Below the pieces are notes generated by a model. It saw only the letters and a list, made by a program, of their open reading frames with translations. It searched no databases and was not told where the DNA came from. The position numbers were made by a program, and so were the translations under genes. This document shows, piece by piece, positions 48,879-60,276 of a stretch of 64,000 bases of DNA. The stretch's first letter is position 1; the number at the start of each line of letters is the position of its first letter. This DNA is from Hyperoodon ampullatus (taxonomy: Eukaryota; Chordata; Mammalia; Artiodactyla; Ziphiidae), in the NCBI GenBank assembly GCA_949752795.1, contig OX457057.1:6438632-6502631 (forward strand), read 5' to 3'.

Positions 48879-49209
48879 CAATAAGTCCCCTACATACGAA
48901 CCTTCAAGTTGCGACCTTTCAAAGATGCAAACGTGCATTCGCATGTACAATCACGTAAGTTAGTGTGTGTGTCTGGCATACACTGTCATGTGCATGCATC
49001 CTCTACAAGTGGTTGTGCTTTTGTGTACTTTACTGTACAGTACAGCATACAGTAGTACAGTATCTTTATTTCAAGCCCAGGATGTCTGCAAGCAAGCGTA
49101 AAAGCAGCGGTATATAGCCAATTGTGTTAGTTGGGTACCTAGGCTAACTTTGTTGGACTTAGGAACCCACTCTCGGAACGGAACTCGTTCGTATGTAGGC
49201 GACTTACTG
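48879..49209. mobile_element. Tigger-like MITE with residual transposase start
   Basis: The left end CAATAAGTCCCCTACATACG and the inverse of the right end, CAGTAAGTCGCCTACATACG, are near-perfect inverted repeats. TA flanks the left end; the right flank reads TC. Inside at 49082, ATGTCTGCAAGCAAGCGTAA encodes MSASKRKSSG before a stop, matching the usual N-terminus of Tigger transposases. Confidence 0.8.
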
Positions 49210-50076
49210 TCCAGGATCCTTTCTTAACATCTAAATGTTTCAAAAGATTCCCCAAATGACACTACTTCGATAGCACTTCACATAACAATTGCTTGAGGAA
49301 AATACATAATAAAGTGATTCTTAACTATGTACTGTCATTGAATAAGTTAATTTTAAAAATCACAGCAGCATATTAATACATTTGAAAAGCAGTTGTACAG
49401 ACATGTGTGAAGTATATTTATTTAATTTATTTGAGACTGAGAATGCTTATTTACAGACCTCTGCAAAATCTCTCCGGATATCAGGGGATCCAAAGCCCTA
49501 AGTGTGAGAACCAGTGGTCTAAAAACAAGAGATTTCATACCGGGCAATACTGGCACTTAGGTACCCGTGAAAGGTTTTTAATGAGAAAGTACTATAGCTC
49601 TATCATCCCCAAGCCAAACTTCCTTCCCCGACCTCCACCACGGGAGACACCCAGAAAAGGTTCAAGATACACTCCTTATTTGCTTAAAATACCTAAGTAA
49701 ATTACTATTGCCACAGAAAATAATCATCTCTGGCCCATTTATATTCTCTTTTTTACCCCAACTCATCATCAGATCCAAAGTTTATTTTACATCAGGTTCT
49801 TCACAGTGGCTGAGAAAAAATGAACTACTACAGGAGCTCAAGGGAATCTCTGAAATTGTTGTCAGAACAGCTACTAAATGAATAAAAACTTCAGAAACAT
49901 TTGTCTACACTTAGTGTTATAAAGCTGATTACTGCCTTATTTGAGTGCTGCAGTCACCAGGCAGTCAGCACTCAGAGGTCAACAAGTCAATAGGATAGAG
50001 AAGCAATCAAAAGAGACAGCCAGTGGAACTGGGAAAAGAGGAGGTACGGAGTAGAATCAACAGCACATGAAAAGAT

Positions 50077-50082
50077 GCTTAC
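50077..50082 (-). promoter_or_regulatory. RERE: 5' splice site of the 71-nt RERE exon
   Basis: CTG followed by GTAAGC on the minus strand. It matches the U1 consensus at GTAAG and falls exactly after the Leu codon of FKL. Confidence 0.9.
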
Positions 50083-50153
50083 CAGTTTGAAGTCTTGGAT
50101 GCTACAGATGAAATACGGTGTGTTTGGCCTCCGACTCTCGATATACACACAGT
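50083..50153 (-). CDS. RERE: RERE internal coding exon, 71 nt (start of BAH domain)
   Basis: Read on the minus strand, this exon begins with the last two bases of an Asp codon and continues as [14 protein letters not shown], then ICSIQDFKL, ending on a complete Leu codon. I recognise this as the start of the bromo-adjacent homology (BAH) domain of RERE/atrophin-2. RERE is a nuclear co-repressor that recruits histone deacetylases and takes part in retinoic-acid-dependent transcription during development. The exon enters at codon position 2 and leaves in phase 0. The acceptor AG is at 50154-50155, behind a T-rich tract; the donor reads GTAAGC at 50077-50082. The frame is open throughout with no damage, so this looks like a functional exon and not a retrocopy. 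The ATG-containing part of the gene should lie beyond position 64000. Identification rests on recalled RERE protein sequence. Confidence 0.96.
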
Positions 50154-50181
50154 CTTTAAAAGAAAAAGAAAATTTAAAACA
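50154..50181 (-). promoter_or_regulatory. RERE: 3' splice site of the 71-nt RERE exon
   Basis: On the minus strand the sequence into the exon is AATTTTCTTTTTCTTTTAAAG: a pyrimidine tract broken only by AAA just before the AG. It is the reading that places the exon start at 50153. Confidence 0.9.
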
Positions 50182-50404
50182 ATGGCATTTACCTTTAATG
50201 GATCAAAGACAGGGCCCATAAAGCCACTGCATAAATAAATAAATGACAAAGCACATGCCTTTTATAGAAAATAAATGTTTAAAGGTGATATTAAATGACA
50301 AATAATTTTAAGCTAAAGGAAAACAGCTCTTGGGTTCTTTTTGACCACTTTCTGATAATTTAAATAACTTGATAAAGACTCAATTATTGTTTCCAGCATC
50401 CCTG

Positions 50405-50535
50405 AACAAGGGGGAGTGAGAATCCCATGGGATTATCCATATTCAGATGGAGAAACCTCGATAAAGGGAATTACTTGCTCAAGGTTACAGACCAAGACAA
50501 AACCTTGAATATCTTACTCAGATAGATGCTCCCCG
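50405..50535 (-). mobile_element. MIR fragment
   Basis: ATATTCAGATGGAGAAACCTC and ATTACTTGCTCAAGGTTACAG are the reverse-strand MIR core. Confidence 0.5.
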
Positions 50536-52001
50536 TCTTCACAAAGAGAAACAGCTTTGCCAAGTGCTGCTTTATTTTTAATAAATATTTTGTGAGGAAA
50601 TAAGTGAAATATGTAAAGAAGACTAGCTTGAACATGCTATGACAACGACCTTTTCACACACATGAAGAAAAAGAAAACCAATCTAGTATCTTATGGATAA
50701 CTTTCTATTAAATTTTAACCTGAACATATTTTCCAATAGTAAAGAAACCAAGGCAGCCGATCAGAGATGGAATGAAGTAAACCAAATTAGATTTTCCTCG
50801 GGAAAGAAGAGCCCTTTCTTAAATTACATTTGACATGGCGGTGGCTGGGTAATTAGTTTTGATGCTCTCAACAGCTGGAGTCTAAAGGTTATTTTTAAAA
50901 ATGACCAGTTAAGACACATTTTTTTTTTAAAGAAGCAATGATTTTAAGGGAAGCAGTGACTATAAAGGAATGTACAAACGCTCCACACTACAACCGAAGA
51001 TCATCATAAAGCTCAGGACAGGAAAACCTATGCGTTATTTACTCAGAAGTAAAGGCATCTGCAGTCAATCAAATTTTCTAGGGAGAGCAACCGTGATGCC
51101 CACGTTTAAAGTGCCACGTGTTTTTATCCTTCCTCAGGACCCTTCACAACAAACGTGTCTTAGAGGAACTCTAGACGCTGGAGAACACAGGCAGGTTCCT
51201 CTACCGCTCCATTTCACACGTGTTAACAACACCCTCCCCAGCAAAAAGCAAAGGAGCAGAGGTTTGGAGCCCTCGATCCAGTGGGACTTCTGGTCCCACC
51301 ACAGGGGCTAGCAGACCCACTAGGAGGCAGAACAGGAAGAAAGACACGAAGAAGACTAAAGGCCACTTCCTTCCAAGAAACTTTCTGAAAGACATCAGGA
51401 TTCTTGTAGCCCAAAGTCATTACAGAAAAAGAAGAAACCTCAAAGCCAATCACTTAGGCATCCAGAATCTCCCAACAGATTTCTCTACTCAGATGTAGGC
51501 TCAACAACAGCAATTCCATCTCTGAATCCATATAAAACAGCAGCTCAGGAATGAACTGCTGACTGAGCTTTCTATCTTGCTCCAAAGTCCAGGATGCTGG
51601 GGAAAAAAACTCTGTTCAACATTCAGGCAACATCCACTTAACACGCTTATCACCTTAAGGGACAAAGAAGAGATCGCTTCCCACTGTGGTAGAGAGTTCT
51701 CTACCTAAGCCCTAACTTGCTCTTCAAGTAAAAACTGAAGAAACCCATTCCCTAAATAAAAACTGTAGCTCCAACTTGCACAGTGTGGGGACAACCCAAG
51801 CTTCTTAATTTCTGTGTTCCAATCCTTGCTGTACCCACTGCCAGCATTTCACATCTCTAGATATCCACTGTTTCTTCATCTCACCTGAACACAAATCACA
51901 GCCCATATGCCCTCTTCTTCCTATCACCTCCTACAGAAGGAAGTATTTTCTGTATCTCATAATGTTACACTGTCATACCTAGCTACTATTCACTGACTTC
52001 A
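50536..52001. other. Intronic sequence, nothing recognised
   Basis: No clear repeat. The overlapping frames at 50970-51500 on both strands have no recognisable product. Confidence 0.4.
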
Positions 52002-52018
52002 AAACTAACAGGTCCCTT

Positions 52019-52230
52019 GGGCTTCCCTGGTGGCGCAGTGGTTGAGAGTCCGCCTGCCGATGCAGGGGACACGGATTCGTGCCCCAGTCTGGGAGGATCC
52101 CACGTGCCGCGGAGCGGCTGGGCCCGTGAGCCATGGCCGCTGAGCCTGAGCGTCCGGAGCCTGTGCTCCGCAACGGGAGAGGCCATGACGGTGAGAGGCC
52201 CACATACCGCAAAAAAAAAACCAAAAAAAC
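52019..52230 (+). mobile_element. Young short CHR SINE with 17-bp target duplication
   Basis: GGGCTTCCCTGGTGGCGCAG head and an A-rich tail. AAACTAACAGGTCCCTT at 52002-52018 is repeated exactly at 52231-52247. Confidence 0.97.
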
Positions 52231-52247
52231 AAACTAACAGGTCCCTT

Positions 52248-53885
52248 CCTAACTAATGATCTCCACTTTCTTAAAGCTCACGTGACAAAAAAAAAACTTG
52301 CTGTATTCGATGGTCTGATCCCACATCACATCTCGCCCTCCCCTAGGCTGCACCGCCTTAAAGAAACACCATCTCCCGTACCCCATCCGTACCAAACCTT
52401 CTTTATTCCTTCATTCTTACAAGCACCTGCAACCTGATAATGAGTTCCCTCCAGGGGCAGTAAATTCTCATGACTCCTCTGTAAAGAAACAACAACATCT
52501 CCTCTCCTTGATGTAAAATTTCCTCTCCTTTATATAAAGTTGACAACTTACATCCCCTGTGTGGTCAGTTATTTGGCAGTCAGATGGTCTGCACTGTCTA
52601 CCTCACTATCAATTCTGAGCTCAAAGAAACCAAACTTACTCATTTCTGCATTCACCCCCCCAAGGACTAATGTCTGACACTGGGGTTGGTAAGACTAGAC
52701 AGAACTGAAATCAATGACAGATGGTTAGATAGTGAGGATTATGAATAACTTTATTCCTTTTACACAAAGAAAAGCTTTATATTCTTTTTTCATAATCAGC
52801 AGAACCAGTATTACTATAAACACTCTTACATAAAGTAAAAACATAAAGTAGCTATTAACTTGTATATTAAAAAGCTTTCCAGAATAGGAGAGAGAATCTA
52901 TATTCTTTCATTTCTCAACTACAAATTTACATTCAGGAAAATGATTATCTCTAAATATACCTGAACGTATATCTGTTAGAGAAGAAAGGAAAGGAATATG
53001 CTGGGATGTCAAGGACAACTACTGATACCCCTTTGCCTAAACACTTCTCCGTGGTCTTACTGGAGGCTGCCCTGCAGCCCTGGCCTGAGGAACGCTGCCA
53101 TGAGGAATAAGGCAGTGGAAGACAGCAGATCCACAAACCTAACGTATGGAATTACCACGTTTACTTATCAATGCCTTATTACTAGATAAAAAGTCACCTC
53201 TTTCTGTTTAAAAAGTTATCGTGGCAACCCAAACTGACCCAAAGCTATAAATCCAGATATGAGATTCCAATGCACAAGGCTAGTGATATGTAAAGCAGGT
53301 CACTGCTGTCAAGTGATCTCTATCAGTATTTTGAAACTTTTATGTGAAAAGGTCTGACTGAACTTATTTTCAAAATTATCGTCAAAATTAAGTGACAACA
53401 CTTAGAGTTTATTTTACACAAATGGTCATAAAACACACAATGACCAAGATCAGAGGTTATTAAAATTCTTGACATGAATTAAAAATTTTCACATGTCAAA
53501 CTTGCCATAGGAATAGGGAAAAATACATTGTTTTGATTTGATTTTTCTAAATCATTTTAAAAAATGAAAGCATGAAAAATTATTGTAGAGTCAAACTTTT
53601 CTTTTTAACCCTCCCATAAAAAATAGAGGGATCTAACTAAAAGACAATACATCCTAAAAACAATTTGGAATTTAAGTCTCACACACACACAAAAATCTAC
53701 TTATTATTGCTCTTAATGATTTTCAAAACAAGGTTAAATAAGGCCATATAACTCAGAAATATTTCCCTCTTGTCTTATTAATTAAGCAGCTATTTAAGAA
53801 AATAACTTTACATAGATATTTACAGTTAGCACAAAAATAAAGTGTTTTATCTGGAAAGAGAATGATGAAAACCTAAGTCAATATA
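52248..53885. other. Intronic sequence, nothing recognised
   Basis: AT-rich, no supported exon; a short (CA)n at 53682-53692. Confidence 0.45.
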
Positions 53886-53889
53886 AAAA

Positions 53890-54345
53890 GGAACAAAACT
53901 GGGTCATTTGTGGAGACGTGGATGGACCTAGAGTCTGTCATACAGAGTAAGTCAGAATGAGGAAAACAAATAACGTATATTAATGCATATATGTGGAATC
54001 CAGAAAAATGGTACAGGTGAACCTATCTGCAGGGCAGGAATAGAGACGCAGACGTAGAGGATGGATGTGTGGACAGGACGCGGGGGCGGGGGCAAATGGG
54101 GAGATTAGGGTTAACATATATACGCTACCATGTGTCAAACAGAGAGCTGGTCCGAACCCGGGAGCTCAGCTCGGTGCTCTGTGGTGACCTAGATGGGGGG
54201 GATGGGGAGGGGGGGAAGGGAGGTCCAAGAGGAAGAGGACATATGTATACATACAGCTGATTCACTTTGTTGTACAGCAGAAACAAATACAACACTATAA
54301 AGCAACTATACCCCAATTTTTAAAAAAATCATTAAAAAAAAAAAA
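53890..54345 (+). mobile_element. L1 3' UTR, recent cetartiodactyl type
   Basis: ACGTGGATGGACCTAGAGTC, AGAGTAAGTCAGAATGAGG, a G-rich polypurine segment near 54075-54110 and 54195-54225, and CTGATTCACTTTGTTGTACAG followed by AACTATACCCCAATTTTT. This is the characteristic 3' end of cetartiodactyl L1 elements, 5'-truncated, with an A-rich tail. Confidence 0.85.
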
Positions 54346-55370
54346 CCTCACTTGGGATACGCCCAGCAATCTTTTAAAGCCAAAATGATTTGCCAACAAT
54401 TTTTCATGCAATTTATGGGAGCATGGATTGTCTGAAGTTGGCTATAAAATTGGTTTCAGTCAGTTGGATATTGATCCTCAACCTGAAAATTCCCCATGGC
54501 CAACACAAGTACTGCAGATACCTTTTTTTGAAAAAAAGAAAAAGAGCCTTTAAAAAAGAAAGCAAGCTAGCAGTTCTGAAAGAACTGAGCAAAGCCGATG
54601 CGACCCATTAAGTGCATAATGCGCATTTTCAAAATTACCCATATGAAAATGCATATTTACCAGATTGAGCTAACGGCTGCTGCAGGGCAAATACATATAT
54701 TTTTAATCTTAAAATCAGCAAGCCCGAAATGGGCCAAAAAAAAATGAGTGAGGCTACTACCATCAATATCAATTATTCCAAACAAAACAGGATAACAAAT
54801 TTTTTTCTTTACCAGGGTGTCTGCATATGAAACCATGGGTCTAGGTTAAGATTTATTTCCTAACATGTAGCCTCTGCCTGGTAACGGATCACACGATTAA
54901 GTGGCCTCAAATCCTGTGTTCACAATGTGGGCAATGATATTGAACAGGGCGATTCTGGCTGTCTCTCACAACCTCAACATAGCTTTGTGTCCAAGAATCT
55001 CTTGTGCCATCTGCAAACAACAGAGCATTTGCTATGCTAGAGAAGGAAGTCAGCCAAAACGCAAAGGCAGATTCTGGAGGCAAAGAAAGCCCTCTCTGCT
55101 TTTTCAACCCTCAGCAAATCAGCAGCCTTATGTAAATAGAGCAAAAGCAGGGTCCTCTCAAGGGTAAACACCACAGCCTGAAGCATCAGGCAGTTTGTCA
55201 TCCTGAAATACCAGGAGCCTGTCAGCATCCTTCCTGACAGCCTCTGCACAAGCACAGTGGACACTGACTCTGCCCACTAACCAAGCAAGTGGCGGACGAT
55301 GCTCAGCCACGGGCTCTGTCCCAGGAAAGAATTTCTTTCTCCGTGAACGTATTTCTGCCTATTAACCTTT
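54346..55370. other. Unique intronic DNA
   Basis: No repeat signature recognised. Some segments (54380-54480) look unlike decayed transposons. No exon seen. Confidence 0.4.
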
Positions 55371-55376
55371 GAAATA

Positions 55377-55445
55377 TTGGGTTGGCCAAAAAGTTTGTTC
55401 GCATTTTCCATAGCATCTTACTTTTGTCCTTTCTGGCCAACCCAA
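55377..55445. mobile_element. Mariner-derived hairpin MITE
   Basis: Ends TTGGGTTGGCCAAAAAG and, inverted, TTGGGTTGGCCAGAAAG: 16 of 17 positions agree, with TA at both flanks (55375-55376 and 55446-55447). The 69-bp element is essentially two terminal repeats and would form a hairpin when transcribed in either direction. It resembles the mariner hairpins behind the bovine miR-2284/2285 family. Confidence 0.9.
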
Positions 55446-56115
55446 TACCTTCTCGCCCCTCTGCAAAGCATGACAGTGCCACTCTAACATAATTTCCAAT
55501 AGAAAACCTTTCCTTATGAAGAGCACGTGTGAACAAAGCCTTTCTCACAAACAAATTCCCCAGAGACCCAGCTGGGTGGCACAGCAGTGGCCATGGAGGG
55601 TGGCCCTCGGGACTGCTCTGCTCTCGGCTTTCCCTTCCTCTTACACAGGATTCCTCCACCGTCAACACTCTGACGACTCCATCAGCTAACAGCAGCTGGT
55701 CTAACACTGCAGAATAAAGTCCACAAGCATCTTGCCAGTTAATACGGATGCTTCCAAATTTCCAACACACAAAAGGGTGTGTGTGCGTGAGCACGCATGC
55801 ACACACTAGCAACTACTCTGAAAGCCCGATACCCGAATCCCAATGCCCCGTGCGCCACCTGGCCTCTTTCAGAGCCTCGCATCTTGCTTCCTGCTCTCTA
55901 CAAGAGCCACACCTGTCACCAGGCCTCACCTCTCTAAACGATATACTACTACCTTCCGCACGGTAGACACTCAAAAACTACACGAGGAACAAATGAATTG
56001 AATGAAAATATTAAAACAGAAAAGAAGTTACACAAGATCCTAGCAAGAAGGCTGTGCTCTAGCAATATCAACATAAAAGATGTGGTTTTCTAATAAATAC
56101 TTCTTTAAGAAATAT

Positions 56116-56248
56116 GACTTCCCTGGTGGTCCATCCAGTGGTTAAGACTCTGCGCTTCCACTGCGGGGGGCACGGGTTCGAGCCCTGGTCAGGGAAGTTC
56201 CGTGTGCCATGCAGTGTGGCCAAAAAGAGAAAAAAAAAGAAAGAAAAA
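56116..56248 (+). mobile_element. Short CHR-type SINE
   Basis: GACTTCCCTGGTGGTCCATC head with a 4-nt insertion (CCATCCAGTGG), B-box-like GGGTTCGAGCCCTGG, A-rich tail; AAGAAATA flanks both ends. Confidence 0.88.
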
Positions 56249-56865
56249 AGAAATAACTCAATTGCAGGATGACCTACTTTTAGTTTTCTGCTAGATTCTT
56301 TTGTGGGGAAGGGATATTTGCATTGTCTGGGAATAGTGGAGAACTTAAAAGGGAAAAGGAAACAAAAATTGGGAAAACAGCACCTCTGTAAGTGAAATCT
56401 TGTTAGTCCTTACCCTTTTTCTGTCTTTTGACCCTGAAAACTGTGTCACCAAAATTGGCTTGATAACATCCTCTTAAAAGATTCTAATATCTCAGGTGAC
56501 ATATATCCTTGGTTCCTTCCTTTTCGACCTTCATGAAAATTAAACTCCATGTATTCATGTCTACAGATTCCCAAGTAGTACTCACAAATTTTACACGGGT
56601 TTTTGTCTAAAAACAACACTATATACATTTAGCAAACACTTACCTTTCTTTATCCTCATTGCTAACAGGGAATTATTATGCCAATAGGGAATTAAATTAT
56701 GAGAAAAATCAAGTTGGCTGGTGGGAGGGGGTAGAGAAACAGGTCATAACAAACTAAAAGAAAATTTGTTTATATTTCCCATTTTTCTCTCTTCTCCTCT
56801 AGGAGTTAGAAAAGCTTGAAGACTGATTCAAGACAATGATCTTGCTAACATTAAGAAGTGATGCT

Positions 56866-57075
56866 GGGCTTCCCTGGTGGCGCAGTGGTTGAGAGTCCGC
56901 CTGCCGATGCAGGGGACACGGGTTCGTGCCCCGGTCCGGGAAGATCCCACATGCCGCGGAGCGGCTGGGCCCCTGAGCCATGGCCGCTGGGCCTGCGCGT
57001 ACGGGGCCTGTGCTCCGCAACGGGAGAGGCAACAACAGTGAGAGGCCTGCCTACCGCAAAAAAAAAAAAAAAAAA
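56866..57075 (+). mobile_element. Young short CHR SINE
   Basis: GGGCTTCCCTGGTGGCGCAG head, poly(A). AAGAAGTGATGC before the element and AAAGAAATGATGC after it are a near-perfect target duplication. Confidence 0.95.
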
Positions 57076-57409
57076 GAAATGATGCGACTGTTTTGGAATA
57101 GCTACTGCTGCAAGACCTCCCCGCCATTCCCAAATCAATCCTATGCTACATGGACTTGAAAACTCTGTAAAACAAGAAAAAAGAAAGATCATCCTGCCAG
57201 CAGCAGCAATCTTACGATATGCTAAATATCAGCTATGGTTTGACACTTGTATTACTCAAGCAAAGAACATTTTGAGCACTCGCATCACCACATTTTATTC
57301 TGAAAATGTTCCTTAAAAAGCCCTCCTTGTGACCCATATTGAATCCCTACTATGAAAAAGATTCTAGCCAGCTTAACATCAAAACTCCAGTAAAGTGATG
57401 TGAATCTCT

Positions 57410-57433
57410 CTACTGCGTCTGTAGACGCAGTAG
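57410..57433. repeat. 24-bp near-perfect palindrome
   Basis: CTACTGCGTCT, GT, AGACGCAGTAG: 11-bp complementary arms around a two-base centre, each with a CpG. Confidence 0.95.
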
Positions 57434-57839
57434 CTATGTGCCATAAGAGAACACAAGGAATCTAGGAGAAGGGAAAGGGCGCATGGGGTGGGGGCAGGGA
57501 GGAAGGGGGGTGTCTATTTTCAAAATCAGTGCCGGCCATCTGCCCTATGAAGCAAAGTGTCTCAGGGCATTAGAGACGCGAGGGAAGGGAATTTCGAGAC
57601 CACTCTCACTCTTGCTGCCCTACTGTACCTACCTTTCTAATGCTTGAGAAGGCAGGTAACAACTCTATTCATTCCAATCACTGAATCTTATCAAAAATAA
57701 ATTCGGCTATAAAATCCGTATTAAGTAGAGGATGACTGCTAGTGGAAACGTCTTTAACACAAAGATTACAACTAAAATGTAGCTGAAATATGTACATTCA
57801 GGAAACCAACCCAGAGAGAGTTCAAACACTCCCAGGAAT

Positions 57840-58360
57840 ACTATGCCCAGTATTCACAGGAAAAAATAACCAGTGACAGGTAGGCTGCAGTGAAGATTCT
57901 TCTCTTCCCACATGGCCGACAAACAAACAAAATGCTAGTCTGATCTTCTGGTGTCACATCCTGCAGAGCAGATTTCAAGCAACACTGCCTGCTCCTTTTC
58001 AGAAAACAATGCACTAGGGGCCTCGGCTTTATAATAAATGGTTCAACCAATTTGCAGTGCTCACTGGAAATACACGGGAGAATTAACAATGCCTGGCTAT
58101 AATTCTTATTTGGCAAATGATTTTATTATAAACTGGTATCATAGTGAATCCATTTTCTTTACGGGTTTTCTGCTAATGTTTAATGGACTGTCAGTATAAT
58201 TTAGATTTCATCTATTTAAACTCATTCAAGCCTGGCTCCTGATTGTACAGTAAATGGAACATATTTCTACTCAACGAAATTAATGACAGTTAATTGTAAT
58301 CTGCAGTTCTCAATTTTGTAAAAGCAACTGTTCCACAGTTCAAGCATCAAGCTACAAAAT
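57840..58360. other. Repeat-free AT-rich block, candidate enhancer
   Basis: No transposon features. Contains several homeodomain-type TAAT cores, for example GAAATTAATGACAGTTAATTG at 58277-58297. Judged candidate conserved non-coding DNA by appearance only. Confidence 0.35.
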
Positions 58361-58709
58361 TTCCCAAACCAATTATATTTTGTACTTTATAGGCATCTAC
58401 ATCGTATAAGCCTTCCTTGTAAGACTAATGTATGTATGTATTCTTTTAATATCTCTTCCCAGTCAAATACTTATTACCAACTTGCCAGAAAGAGTTAGGA
58501 CTTAAATTATAACTAAAGGCTGGGGAAATGAAAGTTTGTCAGTCTGAACAGAGAGGTGCTCGATTATTTCAGATTTTTTTAAGCTAGCAAAACTGAAGAT
58601 TAAAATTTTCTACCTTATATATCTCTCTGCATACTATTGGATGGTTTTCTTATACATTTCGAATCAGTCACAATGTCAACATTAAGTGAAATTTATTAAA
58701 AGTAGGCTA

Positions 58710-58911
58710 GGGACTTCCCTGGCGGTCCAGTGGTTAAGACTCTGCTTTCCAATACAGGGGGTGTGGGTTCGATCCCTGGTCAGGGAGCTAAGATCCCACA
58801 TGCCTCGGTGCCAGAAAATCGAAAAACATAAAACAGAAGCAATGCTGTAACAAATTCAATAAAGACTTTAAAAATGGTCCACATCACACACAAAAAAAAA
58901 TCTTTTAAAAA
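58710..58911 (+). mobile_element. Short CHR-type SINE, older
   Basis: GGGACTTCCCTGGCGGTCCAG head, GGGTTCGATCCCTGGTCAGG B-box region, tail with AATAAAGACTTTAAAAATGG. AGTAGGCTA and AGTGGGCTA flank it. Confidence 0.9.
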
Positions 58912-59329
58912 AAAGTGGGCTAAACTTACCATATGGATTTAGACATACAAACAGGGCACACAGCACATATTAATAAATACCGTACTGAATTACTTTTGAG
59001 TTTGATACTCTGTTTAACAGAAATTTACTTCTGACTTTTATTTACCAGACAACAATCCCATGAGTGATTTTTCTTATTGAGTGATTGGTCTTTCACCTAA
59101 GCATCCACACAGCTGTGTAAGAGATGCTTAAAGGAGAAAAAAAGTGTGCAAAGAAAGCACCTTCAGAGAAACTTATCAAATCGAGACCCACACAGATACA
59201 ACAAGCATCCAGAATTTGCTGCCCCCAAACTATAACCACCAGGGTCACAGACTGTCAGCCTGCTATTCACACAAAAACAAGAGAAGCAAAGGAAAACCAC
59301 AAGCTATCCTTTTCAGTCCTTTTCTCAGC

Positions 59330-59572
59330 TTGGTAGTTTACGTCTGCTCAGCTGGTTACTGATTCTCCTATAACCACATTCCAATCGTGACCCATTCTCA
59401 TGCTGTTGCCCCTATCAGAGATGCTCTACCTCTACTTGGTCCTACTGCAATTCTATCCAACCTCCAGGACCCAAATCAAGATTCCCACGGTCCTTCATGT
59501 CTTCTCCAATGCCACCAACTTATAGTCTGTTCAATTCAGTTGGTATTGCCCACTCACTGCCTGTTACTGACA
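59330..59572 (+). mobile_element. L2-like 3' fragment
   Basis: GATTCTCCTATAACCACATTC, CCAACCTCCAGGACCCAAATC and CATGTCTTCTCCAATGCCACC resemble the sense L2 3' region. Confidence 0.45.
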
Positions 59573-59622
59573 AATAACGTTACTTGAATGAGTGTGATTT
59601 CTCCCCATAAAATGAAGGATCA

Positions 59623-59834
59623 GGGCTTCCCTGGTGGCGCAGTGGTTGAGAGTCCGCCTGCCGATGCAGGGGACATGGGTTCATGCCCCGGTCCGGGAGG
59701 ATCCCACATGCGGAGCGGCTGGGCCCGTGAGCCATGGCCGCTGAGCCTGCGCGTCCGGAGCCTGTGCTCCACAGCGGGAGAGGCCACAACAGTGAGAGGC
59801 CCGCGTACCGCAAAAAAAAAAAAAAAAAAAAAAA
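59623..59834 (+). mobile_element. Young short CHR SINE with 3-bp deletion
   Basis: GGGCTTCCCTGGTGGCGCAG head, poly(A). GAAGGATCAGGG is repeated at both edges. ATGCGGAGCGG replaces ATGCCGCGGAGCGG of the other copies. Confidence 0.96.
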
Positions 59835-60057
59835 GAAGGATCAGGGACTAGAATCCTGTCTACTTTTGTGTCTTGCCTTATCTCACCTCCACAACACCTT
59901 GCACAAAGTTATAGACAAAGAAGAGTGTGCTCTTCTGTTATCAGCTGATTAATAAAACACTCCTAATACTACAGCTGACATCTAACAAACCCCAGGAAAT
60001 TCTACTAGCTTACCCAAAGCCTATTACGGTTTCAGTGGGCCTCAAATTTAATCATCT

Positions 60058-60276
60058 GGGGCTTCCCTGGTGGCGCAGTGGTTGAGAGTCCGCCTGCCGA
60101 TGCAGGGGATACGGGTTCGTGCCCCGGTCTGGGAGGATCCCGCGTGCCGCGGAGCGGCTGGGCCCGTGGGCCGTGGCCGCTGGGCCTGCGCGTCCGGAGC
60201 CTGTGCTCTGCAGCGGGAGTGGCCACAACAGTGAGAGGCCCGCGTACCGCAAAAAAAAAAAAAAACAAACAAAAAA
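60058..60276 (+). mobile_element. Young short CHR SINE with 15-bp target duplication
   Basis: GGGCTTCCCTGGTGGCGCAG head and A-rich tail. AAATTTAATCATCTG at 60044-60058 and 60277-60291. Only 0.22 kb from the previous SINE. Confidence 0.96.

Larger units (their letters stand above)
40412..50082 (-). other. RERE: Complete RERE intron between the two BAH-region exons (9671 bp)
   Basis: This phase-0 intron is bounded by GTAAGC at its 5' end (50077-50082) and TTTTAG at its 3' end (40412 onward). It holds an antisense-oriented young CHR SINE, a Tigger-like MITE, a MIR, a sense L1 3' end and the large pyrimidine tract at 46.5-47.1 kb. I see no further exon that would fit between FKL and VHNSQ. Confidence 0.93.

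Noticed and set aside
55303..55812. 169-codon minus-strand ORF
   Set aside because: Its C-terminal third is translated from the mariner hairpin and the rest matches nothing known; no splice sites or upstream exon fit RERE.
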